Positions 47,161 through 55,713 of a DNA stretch of 64,000 nucleotides are shown in pieces; the stretch's first letter is position 1, and every line of letters begins with the position of its first letter. Source of the stretch: CAWAHD01 sp963781785 (GTDB taxonomy: Bacteria > Planctomycetota > Planctomycetia > Isosphaerales > Isosphaeraceae). The stretch spans positions 3,596,001-3,660,000 of the forward strand of contig CAWAHD010000002.1 of NCBI GenBank assembly GCA_963781785.1, read 5' to 3'. The translations under genes and the position numbers were made by a program. The notes under the pieces are model-generated. The model saw nothing but the letters and a program-made list of their open reading frames with translations, searched no databases and was not told the DNA's origin.

Positions 47161-49929
47161 ATGGCCGTTCCCCTCGACAACGGAGCCAGTGAGAACGACC
47201 AGAGCCCGCTTTTCGCGATGCTCGCTCTTGTCGAGGCCGTGATCGATCGCGATCAGCTTGCTTCGGCGTACTCCGAGTGGAGGAATCGGAAAGATGCCAT
47301 CCTCGCCGATATCTTGACGGAGAAGGGCTGGCTCCAGCCCGAGGACCGCCTCAAAGTCGAACAATTGATGCTCCGGCATCGCCGTCATGACCTGGAGGAA
47401 ACCCAGTCGACCCTCGCCCCCGAGGCGACGCTTCTCGACCAGGATCGCGCCCAGACTCTGGGCTTCATCGCGTCAACTACTGACGCGACCACAGTGCCAC
47501 GGGGGATAGGCCCTGAGGAACAGGTCTGCGCGCTCGGCGTCGAAGACGCTGAGCGCTATACGCTCGTGCGTCTGCACGGAGAAGGAGGTGTCGGCCGGGT
47601 CTGGCTGGCGCGCGACGAGAAACTCGGCCGCGAGGTTGCACTCAAAGAGCTGAACCCCACGAAAGCACTCGAAGCGTCGGCCCAGTTTCGCTTCGTCGAC
47701 GAGGCACGAGTCACCGGCCAGCTCCAGCATCCCGGCATCGTGCCCGTTTACGAGCTTTCCCGGCGTCTGCTCGATCAACGGCCGTTCTACACGATGCGCT
47801 TCCTCCAGGGGCAGACGCTCACCGAAGCCGTCGACGATTATCACAAGCTCCGACTGGCCGGCAAAAGCTCGGCGCTCGAATTGCGCGAGTTGCTCGGCGC
47901 GTTCCTGGCGGTCTGCCAGGTGATTGCCTACGCCCACAGTCGCGGCGTGTTGCACCGTGACTTGAAGGGCCAGAACATCGTCATGGGTGATTTCGGCGAG
48001 GTCATGGTCCTCGACTGGGGGCTGGCCAAGGTCATCGGCCAGGACTCGTCAGTCCAGCCGTCCACGAACGCTTCGGACGGGCCGGGACGGCTTAGCTTGA
48101 CGCGAGACGATTCCGAGGAAAAGACGATGGAGGGCTCGGTCCTGGGCACCCCGGGCTACATGTCGCCCGAACAGGCCGAAGGCCGGCTCAAAGAACTCGA
48201 CCAGCGAACCGATGTCTACGGCTTGGGCGCGATCCTGTATCACGTCCTCACGGGCGAGGCACCGTTCACCGGTGCGACGGCCTCCTCGATCCTCGCGCGA
48301 GTCATCCAGGAGCCGCCCACGCCGCCACGCCGGCATGTCGTCACGGTCGCACCCGAGCTCGAGGCAATCTGCCTCAAGTGCCTCTCCAAAAAGCCGTCAG
48401 ATCGCTATCTGTCGGCGAGCGAACTCGCCAACGACATCCGAAACTATCTGGCCGATGAGCCCGTGACGGCCTATTCGGAGCCGTGGACCCGGCGCATTCG
48501 CCGCTGGCTCGGCCAGCATCGCACATTTGCCACGGCGGCGGCGGCCACTCTCCTGGTCGCGACCGTGAGTCTCGCCATTGCAGCGATCTTGCTTGGAGCT
48601 GCCAACGATCGTGAAGCAAAAGCCCGCGCCGAGGCCGAGGCCCACTTCCAGACCGCTCGCGATGCGGTTGACCAATTCTTCAACAAAGTTGGCGATGACC
48701 CGAGGTTGAAAGCCCACGGACTGGAGCGGCTGCGCCAGGACCTCTTGAAGCAAGCACAATCGTATTACGAAAAGTTCGTCATAGACCCAAGCACCAGGCC
48801 GAGCGTCGAGGCCGAGCGTGGTTTGACGTACCTCCAGCTCGCCAGGATCACCGCCGAGCTAGGTCAGACCGCCGAAGCCATTCCCCTGGCGAAGAAGGCG
48901 CGCACGATCTTCGAGACACTTGCGCGAGATCACCCGCGTTTCTCAGCCTATCAAGCCGGCTTCGCCAAGGCCGAGATTTCCCTGGGCAACGATTACCTCG
49001 CAAGCAATCAGGTGCCCGAAGCCAGAAAGTCGTTCGAGAATGCGGACCGAACCTGGGAACGGCTTGTGCGAGAGAACCCGAGCTCCGTGGAGTTTCGATA
49101 TCAACGGACCGTGACTCTCAACCGGCTCGGAAAGGTCGTCGCGCTGGTACTCCAGTCCGCCGAGGAAGGCGAGAAAATCCTCGAACTGAGCCTCACACTC
49201 GGTGAGCGGCTCGAAACCGAGGCACCCGATCGGGCTGACATTCAGAACGAAAAAGCCGAGACGCTTCTCTTGCTGGGGTTCTCTCGCGTCAAAACAGATT
49301 TCGATCAAGCCAGGATCATGCTCGAATCCGCCCTGAAGATCCGTGAAAAACTGGCCGAGGAACATCCCAGCGAGCCACAATATCAATCCACCCTGGTTGA
49401 CACCTGCGTGTTCATCGTCGTGTCCTACTCCAATGCCAGGGTGCCGGACCGGGTTGACGAGATTTTCAACCTCGTTCGGCCGGTGAGCCAGAGATTGGCC
49501 AGAGAGCACCCGGACGTGGCGGTTTTTGTCGAGAACGACGCTTTGATCACAACCGTCTTTGCAACCTCGCGAGCAATTCGCGGCGATCATGAGGCGGCGA
49601 AGGTACTTGCCGAAGAGGCCGTGGCTCGCAACCCGCGATCGGGGATGACCGCGCTTTACGCCGCTTGCTTCTATTCCATGGCGTCGGAACACTGCCGGCG
49701 CGATGCCAAGCGACTGAAGGCCGAGCGCGAGCGGCTCGCCGACGAGTCTCTGAAGAGGGCGATGGAACTCCTGAAAAAGGCCCGGGAGACCGGCCTCTTC
49801 CAGCTATCCAATTTCCGGGAAGGGCTCGAAACCGACCCCGACCTCGCACCCCTGCGAGCCCGAGACGAGTTCAAGAGATTTCAGGCCGAGTTGAAGCAGG
49901 ACGCGGCGACCGCTTCGCCCCAGCCATGA
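47161..49929 (+). CDS. transmembrane Ser/Thr protein kinase with TPR region
   Basis: A 922-residue intact protein. N-terminal 130 residues: helical region FAMLALVEAVIDRDQLASAY, ILTEKGWLQPEDRLKVEQLM. Kinase at about 130-440: HGEGGVGRVWLARDEKLG, VALKEL lysine, HRDLKGQNIVMGDFGEVMVL, DWGLAK in place of DFG (metal-binding Asp kept), GTPGYMSPEQAEG. A membrane helix at about 455-480 (AAATLLVATVSLAIAAILLG). The outer part has repeated TPR-like helices (AERGLTYLQLARITAELGQT, AKAEISLGNDYLASNQVPEA) suited to protein binding. Starts 56 bases after the IS, whose right end may have removed its native promoter. The ATG at 47161 has only weak upstream signal. Confidence 0.9.
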   Translation: MAVPLDNGASENDQSPLFAMLALVEAVIDRDQLASAYSEWRNRKDAILADILTEKGWLQPEDRLKVEQLMLRHRRHDLEETQSTLAPEATLLDQDRAQTLGFIASTTDATTVPRGIGPEEQVCALGVEDAERYTLVRLHGEGGVGRVWLARDEKLGREVALKELNPTKALEASAQFRFVDEARVTGQLQHPGIVPVYELSRRLLDQRPFYTMRFLQGQTLTEAVDDYHKLRLAGKSSALELRELLGAFLAVCQVIAYAHSRGVLHRDLKGQNIVMGDFGEVMVLDWGLAKVIGQDSSVQPSTNASDGPGRLSLTRDDSEEKTMEGSVLGTPGYMSPEQAEGRLKELDQRTDVYGLGAILYHVLTGEAPFTGATASSILARVIQEPPTPPRRHVVTVAPELEAICLKCLSKKPSDRYLSASELANDIRNYLADEPVTAYSEPWTRRIRRWLGQHRTFATAAAATLLVATVSLAIAAILLGAANDREAKARAEAEAHFQTARDAVDQFFNKVGDDPRLKAHGLERLRQDLLKQAQSYYEKFVIDPSTRPSVEAERGLTYLQLARITAELGQTAEAIPLAKKARTIFETLARDHPRFSAYQAGFAKAEISLGNDYLASNQVPEARKSFENADRTWERLVRENPSSVEFRYQRTVTLNRLGKVVALVLQSAEEGEKILELSLTLGERLETEAPDRADIQNEKAETLLLLGFSRVKTDFDQARIMLESALKIREKLAEEHPSEPQYQSTLVDTCVFIVVSYSNARVPDRVDEIFNLVRPVSQRLAREHPDVAVFVENDALITTVFATSRAIRGDHEAAKVLAEEAVARNPRSGMTALYAACFYSMASEHCRRDAKRLKAERERLADESLKRAMELLKKARETGLFQLSNFREGLETDPDLAPLRARDEFKRFQAELKQDAATASPQP

Positions 49930-50078
49930 TGGGCCGGCGAGATGACCGAAGCGACTGGGCCGCGGATCGATCGGACCGGCGAGGATATCATCGATTCCGA
50001 CCAGGAAAACTCAGCCAGATCGGCAATCTGGTTACTGCCAAGGGATTGGAGTCTCTGCGACCCTTTGGAAATCGAGGA

Positions 50079-51608
50079 TTAGCCGACCATGCTTGCCAGG
50101 GCCAGCCCGAGGGCCAAGACGATCACGAGGATGCAAAGGACAATCAGCGCCGGAGGCGGTTCGGCCAGAACGTCGCCGATCTTCTCCCCGATTCGCTCGA
50201 GCCACGTCTCGGCGGCGGAGGGAGCTCCATCCTTCGCCTCCGCCGACCCGAGCTCGGCCATTGTCCGGTTCATCTGAATCAACTCTTTTCGATATTGCGC
50301 GTGCACGTCGCGCCCGGACTCGATGCCCTCCTCTTCGAGAATCTTTCGATGGGACGAGATATCCTTGGTGGAGCGTGGTTTTTGCTCGTTCTTTTCCACC
50401 AGGCGCGAGGCTTCCCGTGAAGTGCGACCGGACGGACGAAGGGCTGATTCGATCAAAGACCAGTCCAGCGACGGCTCGGGCTCGGCGGGAACGGACGGAG
50501 GGACGGAGGTCGGCGTCTTCGACCTTGGTTCCACGCTCGTCTCGCGCTGGGATCGACCAGCCGGCGAGATCAGCGCCTCGAGAGCGTCTGCAACGTTGGC
50601 GGCCGATCCGAAGCGATCGTCCGGGCGATGAGCGAGGAGACGGTCGACAATCGCGACCAGGCGGTCAGGGAGGCCCGGCCGGACTTCCGTGATCGGGACA
50701 TGACCCTGCCGGATCCGCTTGATGAGTCGATCCTCTCTGGTCACGCCGGGGAAAGCATATGTGCCTGTGAGCAGGCGGTACATCGTGCATCCCAGACTGA
50801 AAAGGTCCGTCCGGGCGTCGACCGCCTTATCCTTGACCTGCTCGGGCGACATGAAATCCGTCGTCCCCACCACGATGCCTTCGTCGGTATCAAAGATGTT
50901 GCCCGTCTGCGCGGCCATCCCGACCAGCTCGCCGCACCCGAGATCGAGGATCTTCACCGTCCCCGAATTGACCAGGAAGACGTTCGTGGGCTTGATGTCG
51001 CGATGGATCACCCCCTTTTCATGGGCGTGGGCGAGGCCCCTCGCGGCCTGCGTCATGTACTCGATGACCTCGTGCGGGGGCAACGGCCCGCGCCGTGCAA
51101 TGACCCGTTCCAGGTCGTCCCCATCGAGATACTCCATGACGATGTAGGGAGCGCCCTCATGCACGTCGGCATCGATGGCTCGGACCACATGAGGATTTTC
51201 GAGTAGCGCAACAATCTTCATCTCACGGAAGAACCGGGAGACCGCAGTCTCATTCAATGAAGTGGCTGGCAACATCACCTTGAGGGCGACCAGGCGATCC
51301 ATCAACAGGTGCCGCGCCTTGAAGACCCGGCCCCGGCCGCCCTCGCCGATGTGGTCGAGCAAGGCATAGCGGCCGAAGGTCAGGCTCTTCTTCCCTTTCA
51401 AGAGCCGACGGGCCTGGAACTCGGTGAGCGTGCCTTCGCTGGTGAGTTGATGAGCCAAGGCCAATGGATCAACATTCTTCGTCCTGTGAGCGAATCGGTC
51501 CTGCACCTCCCGATTCTTCGCATCAGGCAGGATTCCGGACTCTTCGATGGCCGCGAGGAATTCGGGAGCCGAAAGACGCACTGGCCCGGATTTTGGGTGT
51601 TCAGGCAT
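50079..51608 (-). CDS. Ser/Thr protein kinase with C-terminal membrane anchor
   Basis: This 509-residue protein begins MPEHPKSGPVRLSAPEFLAA and has a small N-terminal helical part with LTEFQARRLLKGKKSLTFGR. Kinase domain about 85-345: HIGEGGRGRVFKARHLLMDR, VALKVM lysine, HRDIKPTNVFLVNSGTVKIL, DLGCGELVG (DLG instead of DFG), GTTDFMSPEQVKDK. A Pro/Ser/Glu-rich linker follows, and the C-terminus is one hydrophobic helix (ALIVLCILVIVLALGLALAS), so the kinase faces the cytoplasm as a tail-anchored protein. It lacks any external sensor domain. The longer frame to 51707 starts with unlikely sequence and is not used. Confidence 0.9.
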   Translation of the reverse strand: MPEHPKSGPVRLSAPEFLAAIEESGILPDAKNREVQDRFAHRTKNVDPLALAHQLTSEGTLTEFQARRLLKGKKSLTFGRYALLDHIGEGGRGRVFKARHLLMDRLVALKVMLPATSLNETAVSRFFREMKIVALLENPHVVRAIDADVHEGAPYIVMEYLDGDDLERVIARRGPLPPHEVIEYMTQAARGLAHAHEKGVIHRDIKPTNVFLVNSGTVKILDLGCGELVGMAAQTGNIFDTDEGIVVGTTDFMSPEQVKDKAVDARTDLFSLGCTMYRLLTGTYAFPGVTREDRLIKRIRQGHVPITEVRPGLPDRLVAIVDRLLAHRPDDRFGSAANVADALEALISPAGRSQRETSVEPRSKTPTSVPPSVPAEPEPSLDWSLIESALRPSGRTSREASRLVEKNEQKPRSTKDISSHRKILEEEGIESGRDVHAQYRKELIQMNRTMAELGSAEAKDGAPSAAETWLERIGEKIGDVLAEPPPALIVLCILVIVLALGLALASMVG

Positions 51609-51813
51609 GGCGCGATGGCTCCGGATCAGTCTGCGACTCATCCGAGATCGCAAGCATACTTGCACGCTTGTGATGCGTCGAGAGCTGTCTGGTTGGAATT
51701 CAGGCACCCTTGAGAATAAGCGGAGGGGTCGAAGAAAACCAGATCAGGCAGCGGAAGTGTTCCGTGTTCCGTTCTCGATGTCCCGTGTTCCGTTCAGTGG
51801 CCGATGAGATACA

Positions 51814-52272
51814 TTACGTAGAGCACGGATTGAAACTCGAACGCGCTGAGCTGACAGCCAGACAACTGAGAACGGCCGAGCGCTGTTTGCTTAGCCTCGA
51901 CATTGCGTTCCATTGATACGCAGTTTCTGCGCTCACGTGCCACGGTCGCCCTTGTCCGGTGCCGAGAAGGCGCCACAGGCTGCCAAGCATGCGCAGCCAG
52001 ATGATTTCGTCCTTTCCCGTCAAGCCGGTGAGGCGGGCCAGCGCCAGCGCGGCGTCGATCGTGGGCAGGTCCGGCGCCTCCGCATCCGGTTGTCGCACGA
52101 GTTGCGCGGCCATCATCTCGGTGGCGCGTAAGACCTGATCCACGAGTTCAAGGGTGAACGACTTGGGATTGTCCCAGCCCAAGTCGCCGCCGCAGACCGT
52201 GCCCGTCCCATTCGCCCGATCGAAGGTCAAGACGAACTGCTCGCCGAAACGGCTCTCGAAATACCCGTGCTA
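51814..52272 (-). pseudogene. fragment of an uncharacterised planctomycete protein
   Basis: After a TAG near 52272 the minus frame reads HGYFESRFGEQFVLTFDRAN, GTVCGGDLGWDNPKSFTLEL, DAALALARLTGLTGKDEIIW, LRMLGSLWRLLGTGQG. It resembles small planctomycete proteins with YFE...GEQ(W/F)VF.(Y/F)DR..G....GGD(L/V)GW (recalled pattern). The start is replaced by a stop and the last 45 residues look random, so this is probably a decayed copy. Confidence 0.45.
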
Positions 52273-52390
52273 GAGATCGCGTCGGTCGGTGTTACGAAGG
52301 CGAGGCGGTTGGCCGCAACAGTCGGTGTGGTTGCACCCATAATACTGCACGATTCGACGGCCTGGTTCCCTGTTCAGGTTATTTTAAATC

Positions 52391-52634
52391 GCTTCGCTCG
52401 CGTTCACGCCGGACGGCAAGACATTGGCTGCGGCGGGAGTCGATCCGCTCGTGACGCGGTGGGACGTGGCCTCGGGTCGGGAACGCCGGCGGTTGATAGG
52501 GCATCTCGGGACCGTGCGGCTCGATTGCCATCTCCCCCGACGGCACCACGCTGGCGTCAGGCAGCAACGACGGGATCGCGCACTTGTGGGATTTGACCAG
52601 GGACGAGCGAGCGATACCTGGAATGCCTCGGTAA
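52391..52634 (+). pseudogene. WD40-repeat remnant
   Basis: Frames give SLAFTPDGKTLAAAGVDPLV, TRWDVASGRERRRLIGHLGT and, after a shift, AISPDGTTLASGSNDGIAHL followed by WDLTRDERAI and a stop. This is the last one and a half to two blades of a WD40 propeller, as on kinase or protease fusions in planctomycetes. The rest of the gene is absent on the 5' side, so it is a fragment. Confidence 0.7.
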
Positions 52635-52740
52635 GCCAGTCGGGCGAGCCAATCGTCAAGCCTTGACGTGACGCTCGCCGCTCAACTTTTGGACGTCTCC
52701 GTCTTATTGCGCGTCCATCCTTTCATCCTTGTTTTCGCCG

Positions 52741-53601
52741 TCAGTTCCCGACCTGTCCGCCGGTTTCTGCCAGTGCGCTCATCAGCTTTTGCAGTGCCTG
52801 GCTCTCGAGCTGGCGGACCCGCTCGCGGGTCAGGCCCAGGTTCTCGCCGACTTCGCGCAGGGTCATCGGATGATACGATTCAAGGCCGAACCGCATCCGG
52901 ATGACCGTGGCCTCGCGGTCCTCGAGCAAATCAAGGTGCATGAAGATCCGATCCAGATCATCGGCTTCAATCAACTGAGATTCAGCGCCCTTGCTTCGAT
53001 CGTCGGTCAAGACGTTGTCCAAGGCCGGCCCGTCGTCGTCGGAGTTCTCCGAATGGGGTGTGAGATTGTTGACCCGGATAGCCTTGGCGACGATGCCCAT
53101 TTTCTTCTTGGAAAGCCGAAGGGCTTTGCCGACCTCTTCGTGAGTGGGGGCTCGCCCCATTCGGTCTGTCAAGACCGCCGTGGCCCGCCGCCATTTGGAA
53201 AGCAGGCTGACCATGTACGCGGGCAACCGGATGGGTTTGCCGTTATTCATCACCGCCCGGCGGATCGATTGCTTGATCCAGTAGCTGGCGTATGTGCTGA
53301 AGCGTGTATCCATCATGCCGTCAAAGCCCTCGACGGCCCGCATCAGACCTAGATTCCCCTCTTCGATCAAATCTTCTAAGTTCAATCCTTTGCCCAGATA
53401 ACCACGCGCGATGTTGACGACTAGCCGGAGATTCGCCTTGACCATGTGCTCCCGTGCCAATGGATCCCCCACGGCCACCAGTTCCGCCAGCTCGCGCTCT
53501 TCCTGTGCAGAAAGGAGGGGTGTGCTATTGATGTCGTGCAGGTAGATCTGCAAGGGAGATGAGTTGCTCACTTCGCGCTGCGCGGACCGGCGAGGATTCA
53601 T
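52741..53601 (-). CDS. RpoD/SigA-like sigma-70 factor (group 2 type)
   Basis: This 286-residue protein has all DNA- and core-binding parts but lacks region 1.1. Region 1.2: LQIYLHDINSTPLLSAQEER. Region 2: KANLRLVVNIARGYLGKGLN, LEDLIEEGNLGLMRAVEGFD, FSTYASYWIKQSIRRAV. Region 3: RATAVLTDRMGRAPTHEEVG. Region 4: LREVGENLGLTRERVRQLES. This suits a non-essential primary-like sigma factor recognising ordinary -35/-10 promoters under stress or in stationary phase. It is monocistronic here, with divergent and convergent unrelated neighbours. Confidence 0.93.
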   Translation of the reverse strand: MNPRRSAQREVSNSSPLQIYLHDINSTPLLSAQEERELAELVAVGDPLAREHMVKANLRLVVNIARGYLGKGLNLEDLIEEGNLGLMRAVEGFDGMMDTRFSTYASYWIKQSIRRAVMNNGKPIRLPAYMVSLLSKWRRATAVLTDRMGRAPTHEEVGKALRLSKKKMGIVAKAIRVNNLTPHSENSDDDGPALDNVLTDDRSKGAESQLIEADDLDRIFMHLDLLEDREATVIRMRFGLESYHPMTLREVGENLGLTRERVRQLESQALQKLMSALAETGGQVGN

Positions 53602-53788
53602 TGCGGGGCGCTCCCAAGGATGTCATGCGTTGGCTGGCGAATGATAGCGTGGATGTGTCGTGGTATCCGCCGCGTCTTCACAGCGGGCAGAACCTAGCGG
53701 CCGATTGCCGAAGGAAATCTAGAACGCGCTTTCCGCTATGTCAATTAAGTTTAGTTAGCCGCCGGTGAAGACAGGTTTGGCGACCCGG

Positions 53789-54685
53789 TCAAGCGGACGC
53801 GATGCTGTTATCGGTGGGTACGATCTCGGCCGCGCTGGCGGGGCTGATTCGGGCGCGGGTTGTCAGGAGCTCGGTCACCCATGACCGCGACAGGAAATAG
53901 GGCCGGCGGAGTATCGATCGCATCGTGGGATGTGTGTGGCCGCGCGACGGTTCGCGCAAACGGGCTCGTACGGGAATCAAGGCAGGTTCCGGTGAGGGGA
54001 TGACGACCTGGAGCATGAAGAGGACGTGGCATGCACTGCCGGCGATCACGAGGAAGTGGAAGATTTCATGGGCTGCGAAGACGCCCGGAAGAAGGACCGG
54101 CCACTTCGTCAGGTTCAGGACAGCCCCGACGCTGTAAAAGACACCGCCCAGCGGCAGGGGCAACAGGGTTCGGTGAGAGAAGATCCGCGCCAGCTCGAAG
54201 TAGCAGAACAGGGCACCCCAGCCCATGACCAGGTAGGTCAGGGTCGAGACCCACATTGGCATCGTGCTGCCGCACCAGACGCGAGCGGCGCACGCGAGCG
54301 CGGCGGTCCAGACCGTGGTGAGCGTGCCCCACCACCACGAGCCTCGCATCAGGCCCCAGGCGACCGGGGTATAGGTGCCCGCGATCAGCAGGTAGATCCC
54401 CACGTGATCCAGCCGCTGAAGCCGGAGAAGCGGCTCGCCACTGACCTTGGCAGCATGAAACAGGGCACTGATGCCGTAGCAGGCAGTCAAGCTCAGGCCG
54501 AAAACCAGCAGGCAGAGCGCCTTGATCGATTGATGCCGCTGCGATCTGCGGTGGCGCTCGGCGCTGAGTCCGTCGATCGGCTGGGTGCATCGCTTGAGCA
54601 GGAACCACGTGGCGGGCAGCGCCAGCATCATGCCAGCACCGTGGCTCCAGGCGTTGATGGGCTCGCGAAGGTCAAACAAAAGCAT
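53789..54685 (-). CDS. hemolysin III / PAQR family membrane protein
   Basis: This 298-residue protein has seven hydrophobic segments. Family motifs: REPINAWSHGAGMMLALPAT (start), YGISALFHAAKVSGEPLLRL, RLQRLDHVGIYLLIAGTYTP (Asp/His site), and FAAHEIFHFLVIAGSACHVL (metal-binding HxxxH). These His and Asp residues bind zinc in PAQR hydrolases. It has a 65-residue Arg/Ser-rich C-terminal tail not usual in the family. The ATG at 54685 gives the usual N-terminus MLLFDLREP; the upstream extension to 54760 is not supported. Confidence 0.9.
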   Translation of the reverse strand: MLLFDLREPINAWSHGAGMMLALPATWFLLKRCTQPIDGLSAERHRRSQRHQSIKALCLLVFGLSLTACYGISALFHAAKVSGEPLLRLQRLDHVGIYLLIAGTYTPVAWGLMRGSWWWGTLTTVWTAALACAARVWCGSTMPMWVSTLTYLVMGWGALFCYFELARIFSHRTLLPLPLGGVFYSVGAVLNLTKWPVLLPGVFAAHEIFHFLVIAGSACHVLFMLQVVIPSPEPALIPVRARLREPSRGHTHPTMRSILRRPYFLSRSWVTELLTTRARISPASAAEIVPTDNSIASA

Positions 54686-54988
54686 AACGCCCCCCGCGGA
54701 CAGTTGACCCAAGGGTCGATTCGTTCGAAAGCTGGGCGGCGGATGACGACGAGTTATCATCCTGTCTTCGACGTCGGTCGGGCCTGTCCTTGATGAATTA
54801 TTCGGGGATCAACACAGAAGAGCAAGGATGCATGCTGTGAACCCGAAAATGCCATAATCTGGGCAAATCCCCTTCATCTGGCCCTCTAAAAAGCGCGTTC
54901 GCCGCCGGCGAACGGTCTCTGTTGCCGGTTGCCGGGATTTGCGACAATCCCGATTGGCGGTTGGACGCGAGCCATCGGGAGGACGGAT
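54686..54988. other. divergent intergenic region, no gene seen
   Basis: About 300 bases between the start of the PAQR gene (minus) and the CxxCH protein (plus). The part 54785-54850 is locally AT-richer and likely holds one or both promoters; no reliable consensus is visible. Confidence 0.4.
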
Positions 54989-55636
54989 ATGCCTGCGCGA
55001 TCTAGGTTTCTGGCGTGGGGACTCGTTGCAGGATTGGGGATCGGCTCGATCCTGGCCCCGGAAATCGCGGCCGGCCAGCCTGAACAAGATCAAGCGGCAG
55101 CGAAGGTCGAAACTGCGGCTCCCAGCCGGGAAGCAATCCGGAGGGCCGTCACCAGGGCGGTGCCATTGTTGGTCAAAGCCAGCGCCGATGAATATCCCAA
55201 GCATCGTGCGTGTTTCTCGTGCCACAACCAGGCGGTGCCGGCGGTGGCCCTCAAGGTCGCCCGGCAGCGCGGCTTCGCCGTTTTTGCCCAGACGATTCGC
55301 TTGATCGCTGAGCACACCGAGGCCGGCCTGAACGACGCGCCTGATGCGTATCTTAAGGGGGAAGGCCAGCCTGGAGGCGTGGTTCTCGCCGGCTTTGCGC
55401 TCTGGGCACTGGAAGCCGCTGGCTGGCCACGCGATGAAACGACGGCTGGAGTTGCCCACTACCTGGCTGTCAGCCAGCGCGATGTCGGCTCGTGGCACGT
55501 GAAATCGCGATCGCGTCCGTTTCAGGCCTACTCCGACAGTGGATTTCCTCACGGACGGGACCAGTTCATCTCGGCAGCGGGAAGTGCTTGGGCCGTCGCT
55601 GCCCTGGCTCTTGCGTGCCCCGAGAAAAAATCGTGA
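54989..55636 (+). CDS. secreted CxxCH protein with terpenoid-cyclase-like fold
   Basis: The ATG at 54989 follows GGGAGGAC. The 215-residue protein has a signal peptide (FLAWGLVAGLGIGSILA, cleavage near AAG) and a single haem-binding-type CFSCHN at about residue 74. It continues with QAVPAVALKVARQRGFAVFA and GVVLAGFALWALEAAGWPRD, which resemble one to two helical-barrel repeats of squalene cyclase/prenyltransferase-like proteins that are abundant in planctomycetes with a CxxCH near the start. It is shorter than typical (300-400 residues), ending after AAGSAWAVAALALACPEKKS. Periplasmic; one c-type haem is possible. Function unknown. Confidence 0.7.
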   Translation: MPARSRFLAWGLVAGLGIGSILAPEIAAGQPEQDQAAAKVETAAPSREAIRRAVTRAVPLLVKASADEYPKHRACFSCHNQAVPAVALKVARQRGFAVFAQTIRLIAEHTEAGLNDAPDAYLKGEGQPGGVVLAGFALWALEAAGWPRDETTAGVAHYLAVSQRDVGSWHVKSRSRPFQAYSDSGFPHGRDQFISAAGSAWAVAALALACPEKKS

Positions 55637-55713
55637 AATCTTAACTTCCAGTTTGCGAGCGGCATCAATCTTCCGATTTGGCAACCGGCGTGTAGAGCGG
55701 TGGGAGCACCACG